A stretch of 64,000 bases of DNA from Bryum argenteum. Lineage: Eukaryota; Streptophyta; Bryopsida; Bryales; Bryaceae. The translations under genes and the position numbers were made by a program. The stretch covers positions 14,090,648 to 14,154,647 of the forward strand of contig CM073329.1 in NCBI GenBank assembly GCA_037043015.1, read 5' to 3'. Of this stretch, positions 47,346-60,046 are shown one piece after another. The notes beneath the pieces are model-generated. The model made no database searches. It was not told where the DNA came from and saw only the letters and a list, made by a program, of their open reading frames with translations. Numbering within the stretch: the first letter of the stretch is position 1; each line of letters begins with the position of its first letter.

Positions 47346-48804
47346 CCACCTTCTCTTTGTTTGTATATTATAGTGGTATTGTATATATACATTTGCTACT
47401 CTATAGTAAACACTTCAAAGCCATTTTGAAGGCTTAGAGTTCATTTTTTTGGCATTTTATCATCTTTTCGTGCACATGAGCAAGTGGTATATAAAAAATG
47501 ATACTTATTAGGTGTTGATATATGGGTTCGAATTTAAGCACAGATGATAGTGATAATTCTTGGATTTTCACATACGGTCAAGGTATGTCGAAAGGAATTT
47601 GAGCTACTTTTCAACATTACAAGGAGGACAAGCTTGCTAACTTGATTACATGAAATGACCACCATGAATGTAGGTTTTATGATTCGATTGATCATTGGTG
47701 GCATCAAGCTCGTTTCATTATGAAACACGTGAGTGGACAACACTAGTGTGTGAGGACAAGAAAACTTAACAAATGCTAATGAAGATGAAATTCAACCGGT
47801 TACTACCATTCAATCCGCATCATCAAGTGCCTCAAAGAAGAACAAGTTTCGAAACCAAGCTTTGTATTACTATTTTTGAATGACATTGAACATAAAATGA
47901 CCATGGTATGTTTCTATACTATTTAAAGTAAAAATGAACCATAGAAGTCATTAGTCTACGGCACAAATTGATTATAAAATGTAATTTGAAGTTTACTCAA
48001 TTTGCCATACGTATGCATATTGATTTTTATGAAAAGAAAAATTTGATGATATGTTTTCATTCAATGTTAATGTAGAAAATTATAATTTTGTATCACAAAA
48101 TATCTTTACCGTTAAGTGAACTTCTCTTCACCGGTGGACTTCTCCGGTGGACATCACGGCTTAACTTCTCCTCTACGTGTTTAGACTACAACTAGTCAAG
48201 ACTCCTTAAGAAGTTGTTTATTGTATTTAATTCTTCTCTGGCACATTCACCATTTGCCTCATATAACCATGTCTTGGCCAAGCATTTTGACCGACCGGAC
48301 GCCTTCTCCACCTTCGTGTTAACCGGCCCTTACATTTGGCAAGGTAGAATCAAAATTCAATTTTACAATGAGATTTTGAGACATCCAATTCACTCTGTGC
48401 CAATTACAAAAATTGAACAAAAGAACTAAAAAAACAAAAAACAAAATTTTAAAAAAAATAAAAAAATATATATAATGAAACACATAATTGATGAAAAATT
48501 CCAGGTACCTTTCTACCTTTCTTATTTCTCAACATAATAGTTACCGGATTATTTTAATTTAAAATCAACAAAGGGCTACAATCGCTTGAAGTCCAATTAA
48601 TTATTCTTCAAAGTTCTTTGGCTTCTATAAACTTTGAAACCTTAATTATTGACACCTGCTATAATCATTATTTGGTTGGTATATACTTTGAGGCCTCAAA
48701 AGACATCATTTAAAGGCTTCTAAATAAATTTAAAAACGAAAACGAGAAAATATAAATAAACCAGACTATCTCATAAAGTGCACAACATATGCACCAATAC
48801 GAAT
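47346..48804. other. No gene seen
   Basis: AT-rich spacer with A-runs at 48425-48480. No assigned content. Confidence 0.35.
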
Positions 48805-49470
48805 TCCAATTGTATAAAACAATTGGAATGCAAAGTGGCTTAATAAGAGCCATAAAGAGATTGTATCATGACGAAGTCAACACTCTTGGGCGCTTCTCCT
48901 AACATTCTCAAACATCAACGTGACCCTTGCTAAACCAAGCTTCCATTGAAAAATTGGGCTATCTCCAAGAAAAAACTCTCAAAAGCGGTCAATACTAAGT
49001 AAGTTAAGAAATAGAAGACACCTAATCTTGCTAAGCAACGCATTATAAATGAAGTCAAGTTATCTATGGGGTCCAAAGAGGGCAAAAATCACGTAACAAC
49101 TTCACTCAAATCCATTCACACCTAAAGCGTCCCTACGAATAGCTAATTCCAGGGATTTAGCTTGTTTTGTTGAAGATGATCCAAATATAAAAAGTCACTA
49201 GGTAGCATATTCTTTACGAAAAGTCAAACATTGAAAAAAAATAAAAAATAAAAAAATAAAAAAATATAGAAGATTGCAATAGAGATACATTGGGAGATCA
49301 GAAGGCCGTCGTCTCCAGAGGGCCGTCCAATTGTCCCAAGAGTATTATGGACGCTTCACATGAGTATTAATGTGACCTCTCATGTGATTGGTTCACTTCT
49401 TAAAAAATCTTGAAATGACCAATTACACGAGAGGACACTTGGCCTCCTTTGGCCCTTTCACCAAGGTGGT
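48805..49470 (-). repeat. Inverted copy of the upstream region of the repeat-protein gene
   Basis: Reverse complement is colinear with 23920-24600 (and 10800-11520): CACATGAGAGGTCACATTAA, GACTTTT.ATATTTGGATCATC, and TAGCTAGCTATG-like blocks, ending at GAAAGGGCCAAAGGAGGC. It includes only distal upstream sequence; the TATA box and gene are absent. Confidence 0.8.
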
Positions 49471-49474
49471 GTCG

Positions 49475-49565
49475 GTGCGTGCGGTGAGCGGTGAGCGGTA
49501 AGCGGTGAGCAAATTTTCACGAGCAATGAGCAGATTTTCACGAGCAATGAGCAGAATTTTGAGTG
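49475..49565. repeat. Short GGTGAGC / ACGAGCAATGAGCAG repeats
   Basis: GGTGAGCGGTGAGCGGTAAGC followed by two copies of ATTTTCACGAGCAATGAGCA. Simple local expansion next to the minisatellite region. Confidence 0.8.
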
Positions 49566-50089
49566 TAATTTATACAGAGTGCAATCAAATTGTCAATTTA
49601 GACGGCCACGGCGAAAGGGTCAACTGTTCATGACATAGTCCTATGACCGTGTACACTAGTTCCCATAGAAGTCCATCACTCTAATAAAAATGCTTGTACG
49701 CATCAATTCAAGGCATATAGCGACCACGGTTTTAGGCGTCAATAGTGCGGTTAGGAAGAAGCTCATCAAAGATGGCAATAAGGATTATCATGGAAGTGAA
49801 GACGTTAAACGAGGGCACTCGGGTTTAGAGTAGGATAAACGACCTTTTGGAGAGCGGAAGAATTGCATGTACTAGTCCGCAAGCTCAATGTCGTAAATCA
49901 ATACTGTGATGGGTTCTAATGATGGAGGCAATACTAGGATACGACAAAGATCAACACAGGAGTTGTTGAAGGCGCACAACGCGGTACAAAGCTTTGGGAA
50001 ACAGTTTCTCCGTGTTCACAGTGGCACACCAGTATTCCGTGTTGAACCCATTGTATCCCACGGGCACAAAGGTAATGTCCCACTCGGTC

Positions 50090-52800
50090 GGAACCCGCTC
50101 GGTGTCGGTCGGGACCCCACGGGTGCCACTGAACCCCCACGGTTGCGGCCGAGAACCCGACGGGAGCCACCTGAACCCTTCAAGGTGGTTGCCACGACCG
50201 GATCGAGAACGGCGGATCTCGAAAAGGGTGGCGGACAGGATCCACCCGAGGCATGGCCAGAACCCTCCACGGGGGGGCAGCGAGGACTCACTCGAGGCAT
50301 GGCCAGAAACCCCCTAGGGTGCGGGCTGTGACCCGCTCGGATGACAGCCATCTTCCGGGGAGGCGGCCGTGACCGCGCTCGCGACACGGCGTGAGCCCGC
50401 TTGAGGTGGACGTCGCGACCCGCTCGGTCACGGCCGTAACCCCAAGGGGGTGGTAGCCGCAACCCGCTCGGATCACGGCGAGAACCCCGACGGGTGGTAG
50501 CCGCGACCCGCTCGGTCACGGCGAGAACCCCAAGGGGCGGCGGCCGCGACCCGCTCGGTTCATGGCCGAACCCCGAGGGGATGGGGGCCGTCTCCGCTCG
50601 GGTCACGCACGAAACCCCTAAGGTGGGGGCCGTGACTCACTCGCGTCACGGCCCTAAGCCTCCCCGGGGGTGGAGGCCGTGACCCGCTCGAGTTAAGGCG
50701 CGAACCAGGGGTGGCGGCCCACGACCCGCTCGAGTCACGGCCGAAATCCCCGGGGTGGGGGCCGTGACCGCGTGTCACATGACCAGGAGCCTTCCCAAGG
50801 GTGGAGGCCTTGACCCGCTCGCGTGAAGGCTAGAACCCCCGGGGTTGGCGGCCGCGACCCGCTCGGTCAAGGCTAGAACCCCCCCGGTGGTGGCCGCGAC
50901 CCGCTCGGGTCAAGGCCGAACCCGCCCTAGGTCACGGCGAGAAACCCCAGGGTGCGGGCCGTGACCCGCTCGGGTCAGTCAAAGACCCCGGGGGGTGGCG
51001 GCCGTGACCCGCTGCGTCACGGAGAACCGGCCCTAGGGTGGGGGCCGTGACCCGCTCGGATCACGGCGAGAAACCCCATGGGGTGCGGGCCGTGACCGCT
51101 CGCGTCACGCCTAAGCCTCGCCATGGGTGGAGGCCGTGACCCGCTCGGATCACGGGAGAAACCCCATGGGGTGCGGGCCGTGACCGCTCGCCACACGCCT
51201 AAGCCTCGCCCGGTGGAGGCCGTGACCCGCTCGGGTCAAGGCCGCACCCTCCTAGGAGTGGCAGCCGCGACCCGCTGAGGTCACGGCCAGAACCGGCCCT
51301 AGGGTGGGGGCCGTGACCCGCTCGAATCACGGCGAGAAACCCCATGGGGTGCGGGCCGTGACTGCTCGCGTCGCTTTGCCTAAGCCTCGCCGGGTGGAGG
51401 CCGTGACCCGCTCGGATAACGGCGAGAAACCCCATGGGGTGTGCGGGGCGTGACCCGCTCGCACATCGCCTAAGCTCGCGCAGTGGTGGAGGCCGTGACC
51501 CGCTCGGTCAAGGCCAAGACCCTCCTAGGAGTGGCAGCCGCGACCCGCTGAGGTCACGGCCAGAACCGGCCCTAGAGTGGGGGCCGTGACCCGCTCGCGT
51601 CACGGCCAGAAACCCCCTGGGATCGGGGTCGTGACCCGCTCGGGTCAGAACCTAAGCCTCCCCAGGGGTGGAGGCCGTGACCGGCTCGGGTCGGGGCTCG
51701 AAACCCAAGGGTGTGGGCCGGGACCAACTCGGGTGACGGCCGAAACCCACAGGGTGGGGGTCGTGACCCGCTCGGGTCATGACCTAAGCCTCCCAGGGGT
51801 GGAGGCCGTGACCCGCTCGGTCGGGGCCTCGAACCTCATGGGGTGGTGGCGTGGGACCCACTCGGGTCACGGCCAGAAACCCCCTGATATGGGGGTCGTG
51901 ACTCGCTCGGGTCACGACCAGAAACCCCATGGGGTGGGGGCCGTGACCCGCTCGGGTCACGGCCAGAAACCCTCTGTGGTGGGGGTCGGGACCCGCTCGG
52001 GTCACGACCAGAAACCCCCTGGAGTGGGTGCCGTGACCCGCTCGGGTCACGGCCAGAAACCCTCTGGGGAGGGGATCGTGACCCGCTCGGGTCACAGCCT
52101 AAGCCTCCCCAGGGGTCGAGGCCGTGACCCACTCGGGTCAGGGCCTGAACCCCTCAAGGGTGGCAGCCGGGACCCGCTCGGGTCACGGCCAGAAACCCCC
52201 TGGGGTGGGGGTCGTGACCCGCTCAGGTCACAGCCTAAGCCTCCCGAGGGGTGGAGGCCGTGACCCGCTCGAGTCACGGCCTGAACCCCCCAAGGGTGGC
52301 AGCCGGGACCCGCTCGGGTCACGGCCAGAAACCCCCTGGGGTGGGGGTCGTGAGCCGCTCGGGTCACGACCAGAAACCCCATGGGGTGGGGGCCGTGACC
52401 CGCTCGGGTGACAGCCTAAGCCTCCCCAGGGGTGGAGGCCGTAACGCGCTCGAGTCACGGCATGAACTCCCCAAGGGTGGCAGCCGGGACCCGCTCGGGT
52501 CACGGCCAGAAACCCCCTGGGGTGGGGGTCGTGACCCGCTCGGGTCACGAGCTGAAACCCCCTGGAGTGGGGGTCGTGACCCGCTCGGGTCACGCGAAAC
52601 CCCCAGGGTGGGGGTGGTGACTGCTCGGGTCACAGGCTAAGCCTCCCCAGGGGTGGAGGCCGTGACCCGCTCGGGTCAGGGCCTGAACATCCCACGGGTG
52701 GTAGCCGGGACCCGCTCGGGTCACGGCCAGAACCCTTAAAGGGGGCCGGGACCCGCTCGAGTCACGGCCAGAAACCTTAAAGGGGGCCGGGACCCGCCCT
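50090..52800. repeat. GC-rich 45-bp minisatellite with an 18-bp palindromic core
   Basis: Roughly 55-60 units. In the regular part (51700-52750) the period is 45 bp: GTGACCCGCTCGGGTCAC, then GGCCAGAAACCCC and a GGGGTGGGGG stretch. GTGACCCG and CGGGTCAC are perfect inverted 8-mers separated by CT. The left part (50100-51700) is more decayed, with units losing bases. As 45 is a multiple of three, long open frames appear on both strands with 15-residue repeats; none has a sensible start, signal or domain, so I do not call genes. Confidence 0.92.
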
Positions 52801-53013
52801 TGAGGTGTTGGCTGATGCCCTCTTTGGGAGGTCTGAAGCACCTCTTGGGTGTCGGCCCCAAGCCTTTCGGTTGCAATGAGAACCCCTTCGGTTGCTACCG
52901 GAGGCTTTTCCGTGGCTTCTCTTATGGGGCGTGGGGGCACCCGCCATGGATTCTGATAGCGTTAGGGGGTGTCTTTACCGTTGTGGCGGGGGCGCGTCCA
53001 CCCTGCGGGCGAG

Positions 53014-53092
53014 GCGCGTCCTCGATGTGTGTTCAAGCGCGTCCTCGATGTGTGTTGAAGCGCGTCCTCGATGTGTGTTGAAGCGCGTCCAC
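53014..53092. repeat. 23-bp tandem repeat
   Basis: GCGCGTCCTCGATGTGTGTT plus three bases, starting at 53014, 53037 and 53060, with a partial fourth unit at 53083. Confidence 0.9.
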
Positions 53093-53409
53093 TATGGTGA
53101 AGGCGTGGACGCGAGGCCTGAAAGTGATGGCGGTGGGCCGAAAGGCGAAGGTGACGGAGCGTGGTGCGTCAATTAGGATAAGGTTTGACGGATGCGCGAC
53201 GACTTTAGCGCGAGTTTGCAAGTTCTCGCTTTTGTATGGGAAATAGAAGTCACTTGAAATTAAGTAGTCGCTCATAATATAAAGCGTTCAATAAATCCAT
53301 CTGAAGAGTCACAACATTTTTTTGGTAAGTGGGATGTTGGTTAAACCACTTTGCTTCTGTGAACACCGAAGGTTGTGAGTTAGACCTTCCTGATACGAAC
53401 ATGAGGTGA

Positions 53410-56400
53410 ACACAGACTACTGATTATGAACTGGAATCCTATCCACAATCCCTACAAGTAGCACACGCTTTATCTCGTTGAAGCTTAGAGTGGCAGCGCT
53501 GACGAGCTGGTCATCTTCAAGTCGCAATCCACATACCATGCGGTAAATGTAGCAAAGGTGCTTGCAGTTGTACCACCCTCCACGCCCTTTGTGATGCAAT
53601 GCCATATCCGTGAAATCAATACAAGTGCAGCTGGGGAATGATCCGATGGTAATCTTATACTCACGCCTCGACCGGTGGTTGATTTCAAATCAATGATCGC
53701 TCCGATACCGGGCTAGGAATGAGGGTGATCCGGGTAATCTCCGCGTTGAGAAGTGTTCTCGACTCCCACCACCGCGAGCCGCTTCTCCGAGTTCTTTCGA
53801 GTGAGGAACCGCTTGCGTGGATTTGCCATTGCGCACGATGAACATACTTATCAGGTTGTGTTGGGGTGGGAATGCTATCAATTTGATCCGCTATGGCAAG
53901 GTTAGATCCAAACCGACGCTCCACACCGGCAGAGGACGTTTTGTTGTAGCTGAAACCGCTTCTTGAAGTGCCAAGACTTCACGGATGGTTAGGTTCGTCC
54001 CTTTCTGAACCGGCCAAATGGTTGGAACTTCAGGAATTAGATCCGTAATCCACCTCCTGCGTTGGCCTTTAACACACCTCTGTAGATCATCAGGGCAGAA
54101 GTAGAAGAATTGCTTGACGTCGAGGTTATTCGGGCGATAATGACGAGTGCCGTGGAATGTGGGTGCAGGTCCACTGATCTTCTGCTGGCATTGCTTCGAA
54201 GCGCTCCGGTTTCCAGTACACGTTGGATTGCTATTACTTGGAATACGGCGGATGTGCCATTTCGCTTTGTCACAGTCATCTTCCTGGACTTGAGTGACAT
54301 GCACAACGGGTGAAGTTGGAACTTGCAGAGGAGTTGGGTAATCATCCACGTCCTCGTCATCCAATCGAATAGGAGTAGAAGGTGATCCTTGCGATCGTGT
54401 TCTCCTTTTGGAGTACTTCGGCTGGGAGAAGTTAACTTTGTCAAATCGATGGGAATCATCATCCGCACTGGTTCCGCCAAGACGCTTTTCGTTGATCCAA
54501 AAACTTCCTCACCAAAGATAATTGGGGTCGGCAACTAAGAAGTCCTTCGCTCCGGGAATAGCTTCCATGGCTTTGAACATTGTCTTGATTCCCACTTCGA
54601 CCGGGCAAGCCAAAACGGAGCTCCTCTTTGTCCGGTCTGTTCCACCACGGTTACCATGTAGAAATGCGTTGTATCGTGTACCATTGCATGAATGCCCTTA
54701 CAAAATCATCCGCGGACGCTTCAAGATATCCCGAACGTCTTTACAGATTGTTTGGACCAAGCGCCATGGATGGTTTTCACCAAATTGCACCTTGGCATTT
54801 CAAACCTTCTCGTCATCGCTAAGGTCCCGCACGTATTCAAAATAAACATTAGGACTAAATCCAAACATCGGTATTGGGATTCAGTTTGAAATGTTAACTG
54901 AGGGGGGCATGTGTAACGGGGGACATCTGTAACATCAAGAGATGAAGTTGTGATGAGGTTCAGAAAGGGCTGCAATCGTCGCAATTGAAATTAACATAGC
55001 TAGGTAAAGCAGACTTACTAGATTCATGAAGCTTCCCCATTGCCTATAACGGAAATGCCACCATGCGAGCCAAGACTCCATGGCTGGCAAATTCGATTCA
55101 AAATGACCTTCACTTGACACCCACCACGATCGAATTGCAAGGTAGCGTGTTTCGGCCTCGTCCATATTGGCAGCGTCCTTATATTGTGTAGCGAGTCTCT
55201 TGTGTTCGTTGCGGAGCGCTGGGCTCACGTACGAATTCGTTACCCTGTGCATGCATTTGGTCCAGTGGAGTAGACACGATCTCTCCTTGTCTTTCATAGG
55301 CCGATGATCTTGTCCCTGTTCCGTAAATCTCTCGAACGCGTTCTAGTTCGCAGGCGTTGTCGGCCATGAAACCTTTGAAATTGACGTTATGGACTCCATG
55401 ACGCGCCATAACTTCGTCAAAGATTCTCCAAGGGTATGGTATGCGTCATGTGTTTTGATTGCATGTCGCAAAGGGCTACCGTCATAACCTTCGCGACGTG
55501 GAGTCGTAAACGCGTGACAAGCAAACGAGTGTAATTCTTGATCCGTTTGACGTGGTCGAACATGATCCAGAGTCCTTCAAATTCCCAGCATTGCATGCGT
55601 CGAACGAGGTCAACGCCCGAACCTGGTCCAATCTCGGACATCTTGAAAACGAACACTTTGTCGGTGTCCTTTCCTTGGCCTGGAAATCTATTCTCCGCAC
55701 AAAAGGCCGGCGAGATGTTCCCCTAAGTTCGCATATTCCATCAATGACCCTCGCTTCCCCATTCGTCTAAACTGAGATATGTTGTGACGAATAGTTGGAG
55801 TTGTATAGCTCTCGAACTTGTGCATGACCTCCTGCATCTCTGTATCAGTCATCTGAACAGATGGTTCTCCTTCCTCGCGAAGTAGCAAGTCCCCCAAAAA
55901 CTCTAAACTTGCTGACATTGTTATGGAAGACGGACTGGCTTTTGGAGTCCTATCAACAGCTTCGGAAATAAGACGATCACGTAGAACACGTGATTCTCTG
56001 CAATCACCCTTTGCAACAGGGTGATCATGATGCCCAATATGTATACAAGCACGCGTTGTTGACTCTCCACCCGTCACCCAGTACATAACAGCATCGCAGA
56101 ACTTCACGCAGGTAGGAGGCTCTCTACAAATCGCGCACACCAATGTAGAATTCAAGGGGTGGATCTTGCCGAGGAACTGCCCCTTCACATGACCAACCCA
56201 CTTCTTTTCGTTGACACTATCAATGTGGCCTTCGCGATTAAGAAATGGACACCGGGATTTTCACAACGGAGGTGGCCCGCATGGCGAGAGCGAACGGAAA
56301 CTTAATCCAAAATCATTTTGGATATTGCGAGTACTAGAATGGCACCACACATGGCCGTCATGAGATTTATCCATCCCGTAAAGCTTTCTAGCATGACCAG

Positions 56401-57023
56401 ACTTGAGATCGGGTGGTGGTGGAGGGAACTCGAATGCGTGGTTGCCATTGTATTCTGCGGGCAACCAATGAACGAAAGAATGTTGGAAAGCATCTAGGTT
56501 CTAGCTTGCTAAGTTCACTCTTCGCTCCTTTACGAAACTGGAGTTTTCGAATGCAGGCTATGGAACTTAAGGTAGATGATGATGCGGGTGACAATGGTGG
56601 CTTCTGACTTGAGGTACCACCAGGTGCTGGAAGTTCACTTTGAGCTAGACCTTTCCCAAGTTCCGCATTGCCTAAAGCAGACTCCGACTTGGACTCCTCT
56701 ACAGTTACAAACTCTGACTTCAAGGGTTCAGGGGCTTGAGAATGTGGTACAGCAGCCTCTGACTTAGAACTTAAGACCGTTGCACCAACTGTCTGCGATT
56801 GTGAGCGATGATGCACTCCTGTGCTCTCACCAATCAAGCAGTAAGTAGTGGGATTCAGGACCCAAACACCACCTTCTAAGTTGGCACTACATATGACAGC
56901 ATCAGTGTAAAGCAGCGCGCCGCTATCATCGTAAACTTCTTCCTCTAGAAATATAGAGTCTAATTTGAAATCAAACTTCAAGGCGAGCATTCTAGCATTG
57001 TGTGAGCCATACAAATGGCTCAC
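53410..57023 (-). pseudogene. Decayed MULE-like transposase with SWIM zinc finger
   Basis: Reading the minus strand from 57023, pieces in different frames follow one another in a transposase order. N-terminal piece (57023-56388). A Cys/His region with VWCHSSTRNIQNDFG (56464-56261), VCAICREPPTCVKFCDAVMY and ACIHIGHHDHP (56188-55688). A core piece with MQCWEFEGLWIMFDHVKR and VMTVALCDMQSKH (55656-55417). NVNFKGFMADNA (55409-55179). RSCLLHWTKCMHR and WLAWWHFRYRQWGSFM (55297-54935). Further tail pieces, and finally a SWIM motif, PSCTCIDF then GGWYNCKHL (about 53640-53540). The C-terminal SWIM finger after a transposase core is the MULE arrangement. At least six frameshifts or stops make it inactive. 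Terminal inverted repeats were not found. Confidence 0.6.
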
Positions 57024-57059
57024 GTATTAGTTATTGAATATCTAGATACAAAATACATT

Positions 57060-58345
57060 TGATTATAGTAGTTTGTGTGGTTCCTATAGGCTAAATGCAT
57101 TAAATTTGAATTTATAGAAATAGGCTCGGAAGTTATTAGAATAATTAAGAAAAGCATTGAGTATGGCAATTTAGTGACAATTACATGATTTTATGTTAGG
57201 GAGGATAACTAAATTGTTAGAATTGAAGAATATTTGATGTGAGGTAGTATTAGAGTTAGAGGTAGATAGGCAATTTAGAAAGTAGAAAGGTAAGAAGGAA
57301 GGTGAGGGAGTAGGATTTCTCCCTCATGCTTCCCCTCTCCCCTTTATCTTTTCTTTCTTTCTCATTTCTTTTTACTTGTCTCTCTCTTTTTGCTAGGGTT
57401 TGCTAGTTTTGTCTCTCTTGTTTTTTGGTGTATGTGTGTGGTTTTGAGATGCTTCTAGGTTGTGGCTATGGAGAATGGAGTTAGTGATCTAATATGGAGA
57501 AAACACACAAGTAGAATGTGTGGAGTTGTTGGATGTGGGTGTGAGTGTGGGTAGGTTAGGGTAGAAGATAGGAGAGTGGATTTCCCGACCAAGATCTGGA
57601 TCTGCCAACTTTGGGAAGGTGTAGCGTTTGGCTGGAGACGAGTTTGAGCAAGCCCTTTGGAGGAAAGGAGCGTCTTGAAGCCAGCTTTCCAACGAGCCCA
57701 AGCGCGCGGTCATAGGAGCAGCGACGGGGGAGCTATGGCGGATCTCCCAAGAGGACTTCACCGGCTTGCGGCGGACGGCGAGAAGAGGCGGCGCTGACTT
57801 GAAGAACGATTTCTATCGGTAGGAGACAAATCTGAGCAAGCCCTTTGGAGGAGAGGAGCGCCTTGAAGCCAGCTTTCCAAAGAGCCTAGGCTTCCTCTTT
57901 TTGGATCATGGACGGAGGAATGGTGATCGATTAAGTGAAAGCATGTCTACTGTGGAGGGCAAATTGAAGGCCTGACTTTGAGGCCGCATAACTCAAGTTT
58001 TAGGAAGAACCACGAGACGTGCTTCCGGATTCAAGTACATCATCAAGCTAGCTCTCTGTAGACTCCTAGCTTGCCTCAAGAAGAGCAAGGACGAGGGAGA
58101 TACGACCATTTTAGTGGCCAAGGGTCCAGCTGAGGTTGGACCCCAATTGTACTTCTTCTTCCCCATTGGTTTTCTTGTGATGTTTATTGCATCTCGTGTC
58201 TTGATGATCGTGTGATGGTGGATGCATGGTGTTTGTGAATGCTTGTTAGGATTTAGAGTCCATTGCTTGGAAGGGCTAGGTAGGTGTCTCCACTCTCAAC
58301 CGGCCCAACTCTAGGGCTTTTCTTCCTACGGGTTGAATTGCTCAT
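57060..58345 (+). mobile_element. Probable 5' LTR of a Ty3-type element
   Basis: Inferred from position: gag follows downstream, and TTTGGTGCGTCTGCCCGGGA at 58352 resembles the TTGGCGCCGTCTG-type primer-binding region of plant Ty3/Tat elements. The segment has pyrimidine-rich leader-like sequence (57320-57430) and two copies, 185 bp apart, of GAGCAAGCCCTTTGGAGG followed by GAAGCCAGCTTTCCAA (57647 and 57832). The partner LTR is outside the window, so the ends are uncertain. Confidence 0.45.
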
Positions 58346-59240
58346 AGAATTTGGTGCGTCTGCCCGGGAGAGAGTGTCATCTAACTTGTGGTAAAAGTGT
58401 GTGAAATGATTTTTGAAGGATATGCGTACGGACTAGGAGCTTGAAGGCATGTGTGTTGTTTGTGTTTGTGTTTTCATTTCAATTGCAATTGTGGGTTGGG
58501 CGTTTTGTGGGTGTTGTTGCCCTTGTGAGTAGCTCATGACATTGCGTCGTGAGTGTGAAGGGGATTGTGCCACCATTGTTGGGTGGGGCTCCTTTGGTGT
58601 TGTATTAGTCGCTTTTCTTTATTAGGTCGTGGTTTCTGTATGACGGTGAGGTCGGATTAGTGGCGGCGGGACCGTTTATGTCGTTTGAAATTGGGGGAAT
58701 TGGGAGTGATGCCCCAAGGATCCTAAGAGCTTGTGGATGCGGAGTTGAACATACAAGTTGCCCTTCACCCGTCCATCACATCTTTTGTGGTCCATCCATG
58801 TGTGAACTTAAGAAAAAAATAAATAAATTAAATTCTTGTAAACCTTTCGTTGATCCGTAACCCAAGTGGGAAATTGGAAGTGGATTGGGTGATGCCGCCC
58901 ATTCAAGAACCGCACGAGGTTCTTGATTGGATTCCACTTCCAAGACGTGCACCAATACGGTAAGGGGTAGAGGATTATTTGTTCATGAATGTAGTAAGGC
59001 ATTAGGTTGTAATTTTCACTCACCAAGAAGGAAGGTATGGACTTCGCATGCTGAAATTTTCTTAGAGAGGTGTGTTTTGGCCTTTTAAGTCATCCAAACA
59101 CTTTAATGGACTCAAAAATTTCACCCTTTGCTTGATGTACTTCCCTTGCTTGCTTTTATTCTTAAATTTATGTAAGAGTGGTGTTTGAAAGGAACTTAGA
59201 GGCAATTATAAGGTGGAGGTAGGTAGGAGGGTCTTGAGTT

Positions 59241-59580
59241 TGAAGTGGTGTGTGTGGCTTGTACAAAGGTTGATCATTTCAAAAGAGTTGTGTGATTATG
59301 AGGAAACAAGGGTAGAAGGCAAGGCTACCGTTTCTTTCTCTATTTTTGCAAAACATATGATCATGACTTGATTGGATTAAGATAACTTTGATACAAAATT
59401 GCACACTTACTTCAAGTAGTGTGTGTGAGGATGTACAAAGGTTGATCATTTCAAAAGAGTTGTGTGATTATGAGGAAACAAGGGTAGAAGGCAAGGCTAC
59501 CGTTTCCTTCTCTATTTTGCAAAACATATGATCATGACTTGATTGGATTAAGATAACTTTGATACAAAATTGCACACTTT
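59241..59580 (+). repeat. 172-bp tandem duplication in the retroelement leader
   Basis: GTACAAAGGTTGATCATTTC begins at 59261 and 59433. The two copies run to AAATTGCACACTT and are almost identical. Confidence 0.9.
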
Positions 59581-60046
59581 ACTCGAACTCCCCGGACCTT
59601 AACTCCTATCTTTGCTACCTCCTTTCCATTGCAAGTCTAGGAGTCACAATTTTGCATTGATAGTTATTTTTGAGTTTGGAGTGACTTTCTATTAATAGTA
59701 ATCTGGACCTTGTACCCTAGTACTCTTATATGATTCAAGTGAGCCAGTGGTGATTGATGATTCTAAACCTTGTTAGGAAACCATTAGAATGAGTAGAATT
59801 TGTTACACCTTTGAATGAAGTGGGTAGTAGAGGCATGAGGTCTTGAAACCTTGACTTGGCTATATATAGTATCTTTGGACCTCCAACCGTTTATTGCATC
59901 TCTTCAACATTTGGGTGAAATAGTCCTTGTAGTCATCTTCTTGCTTCCGGTGTTGAAAGGATTGGCGCGATTACAAAAACTTAGTTTAGGTCAAACCTTG
60001 AGTAGCTCAAATAGCATCCTAAGGATGACATGGATAGTACGCCCGA

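Noticed and set aside
49994-52640. Several long overlapping open frames on both strands (60-230 codons)
   Set aside because: They follow from a 45-bp GC-rich repeat whose period is a multiple of three. No signal, domain or splice context.
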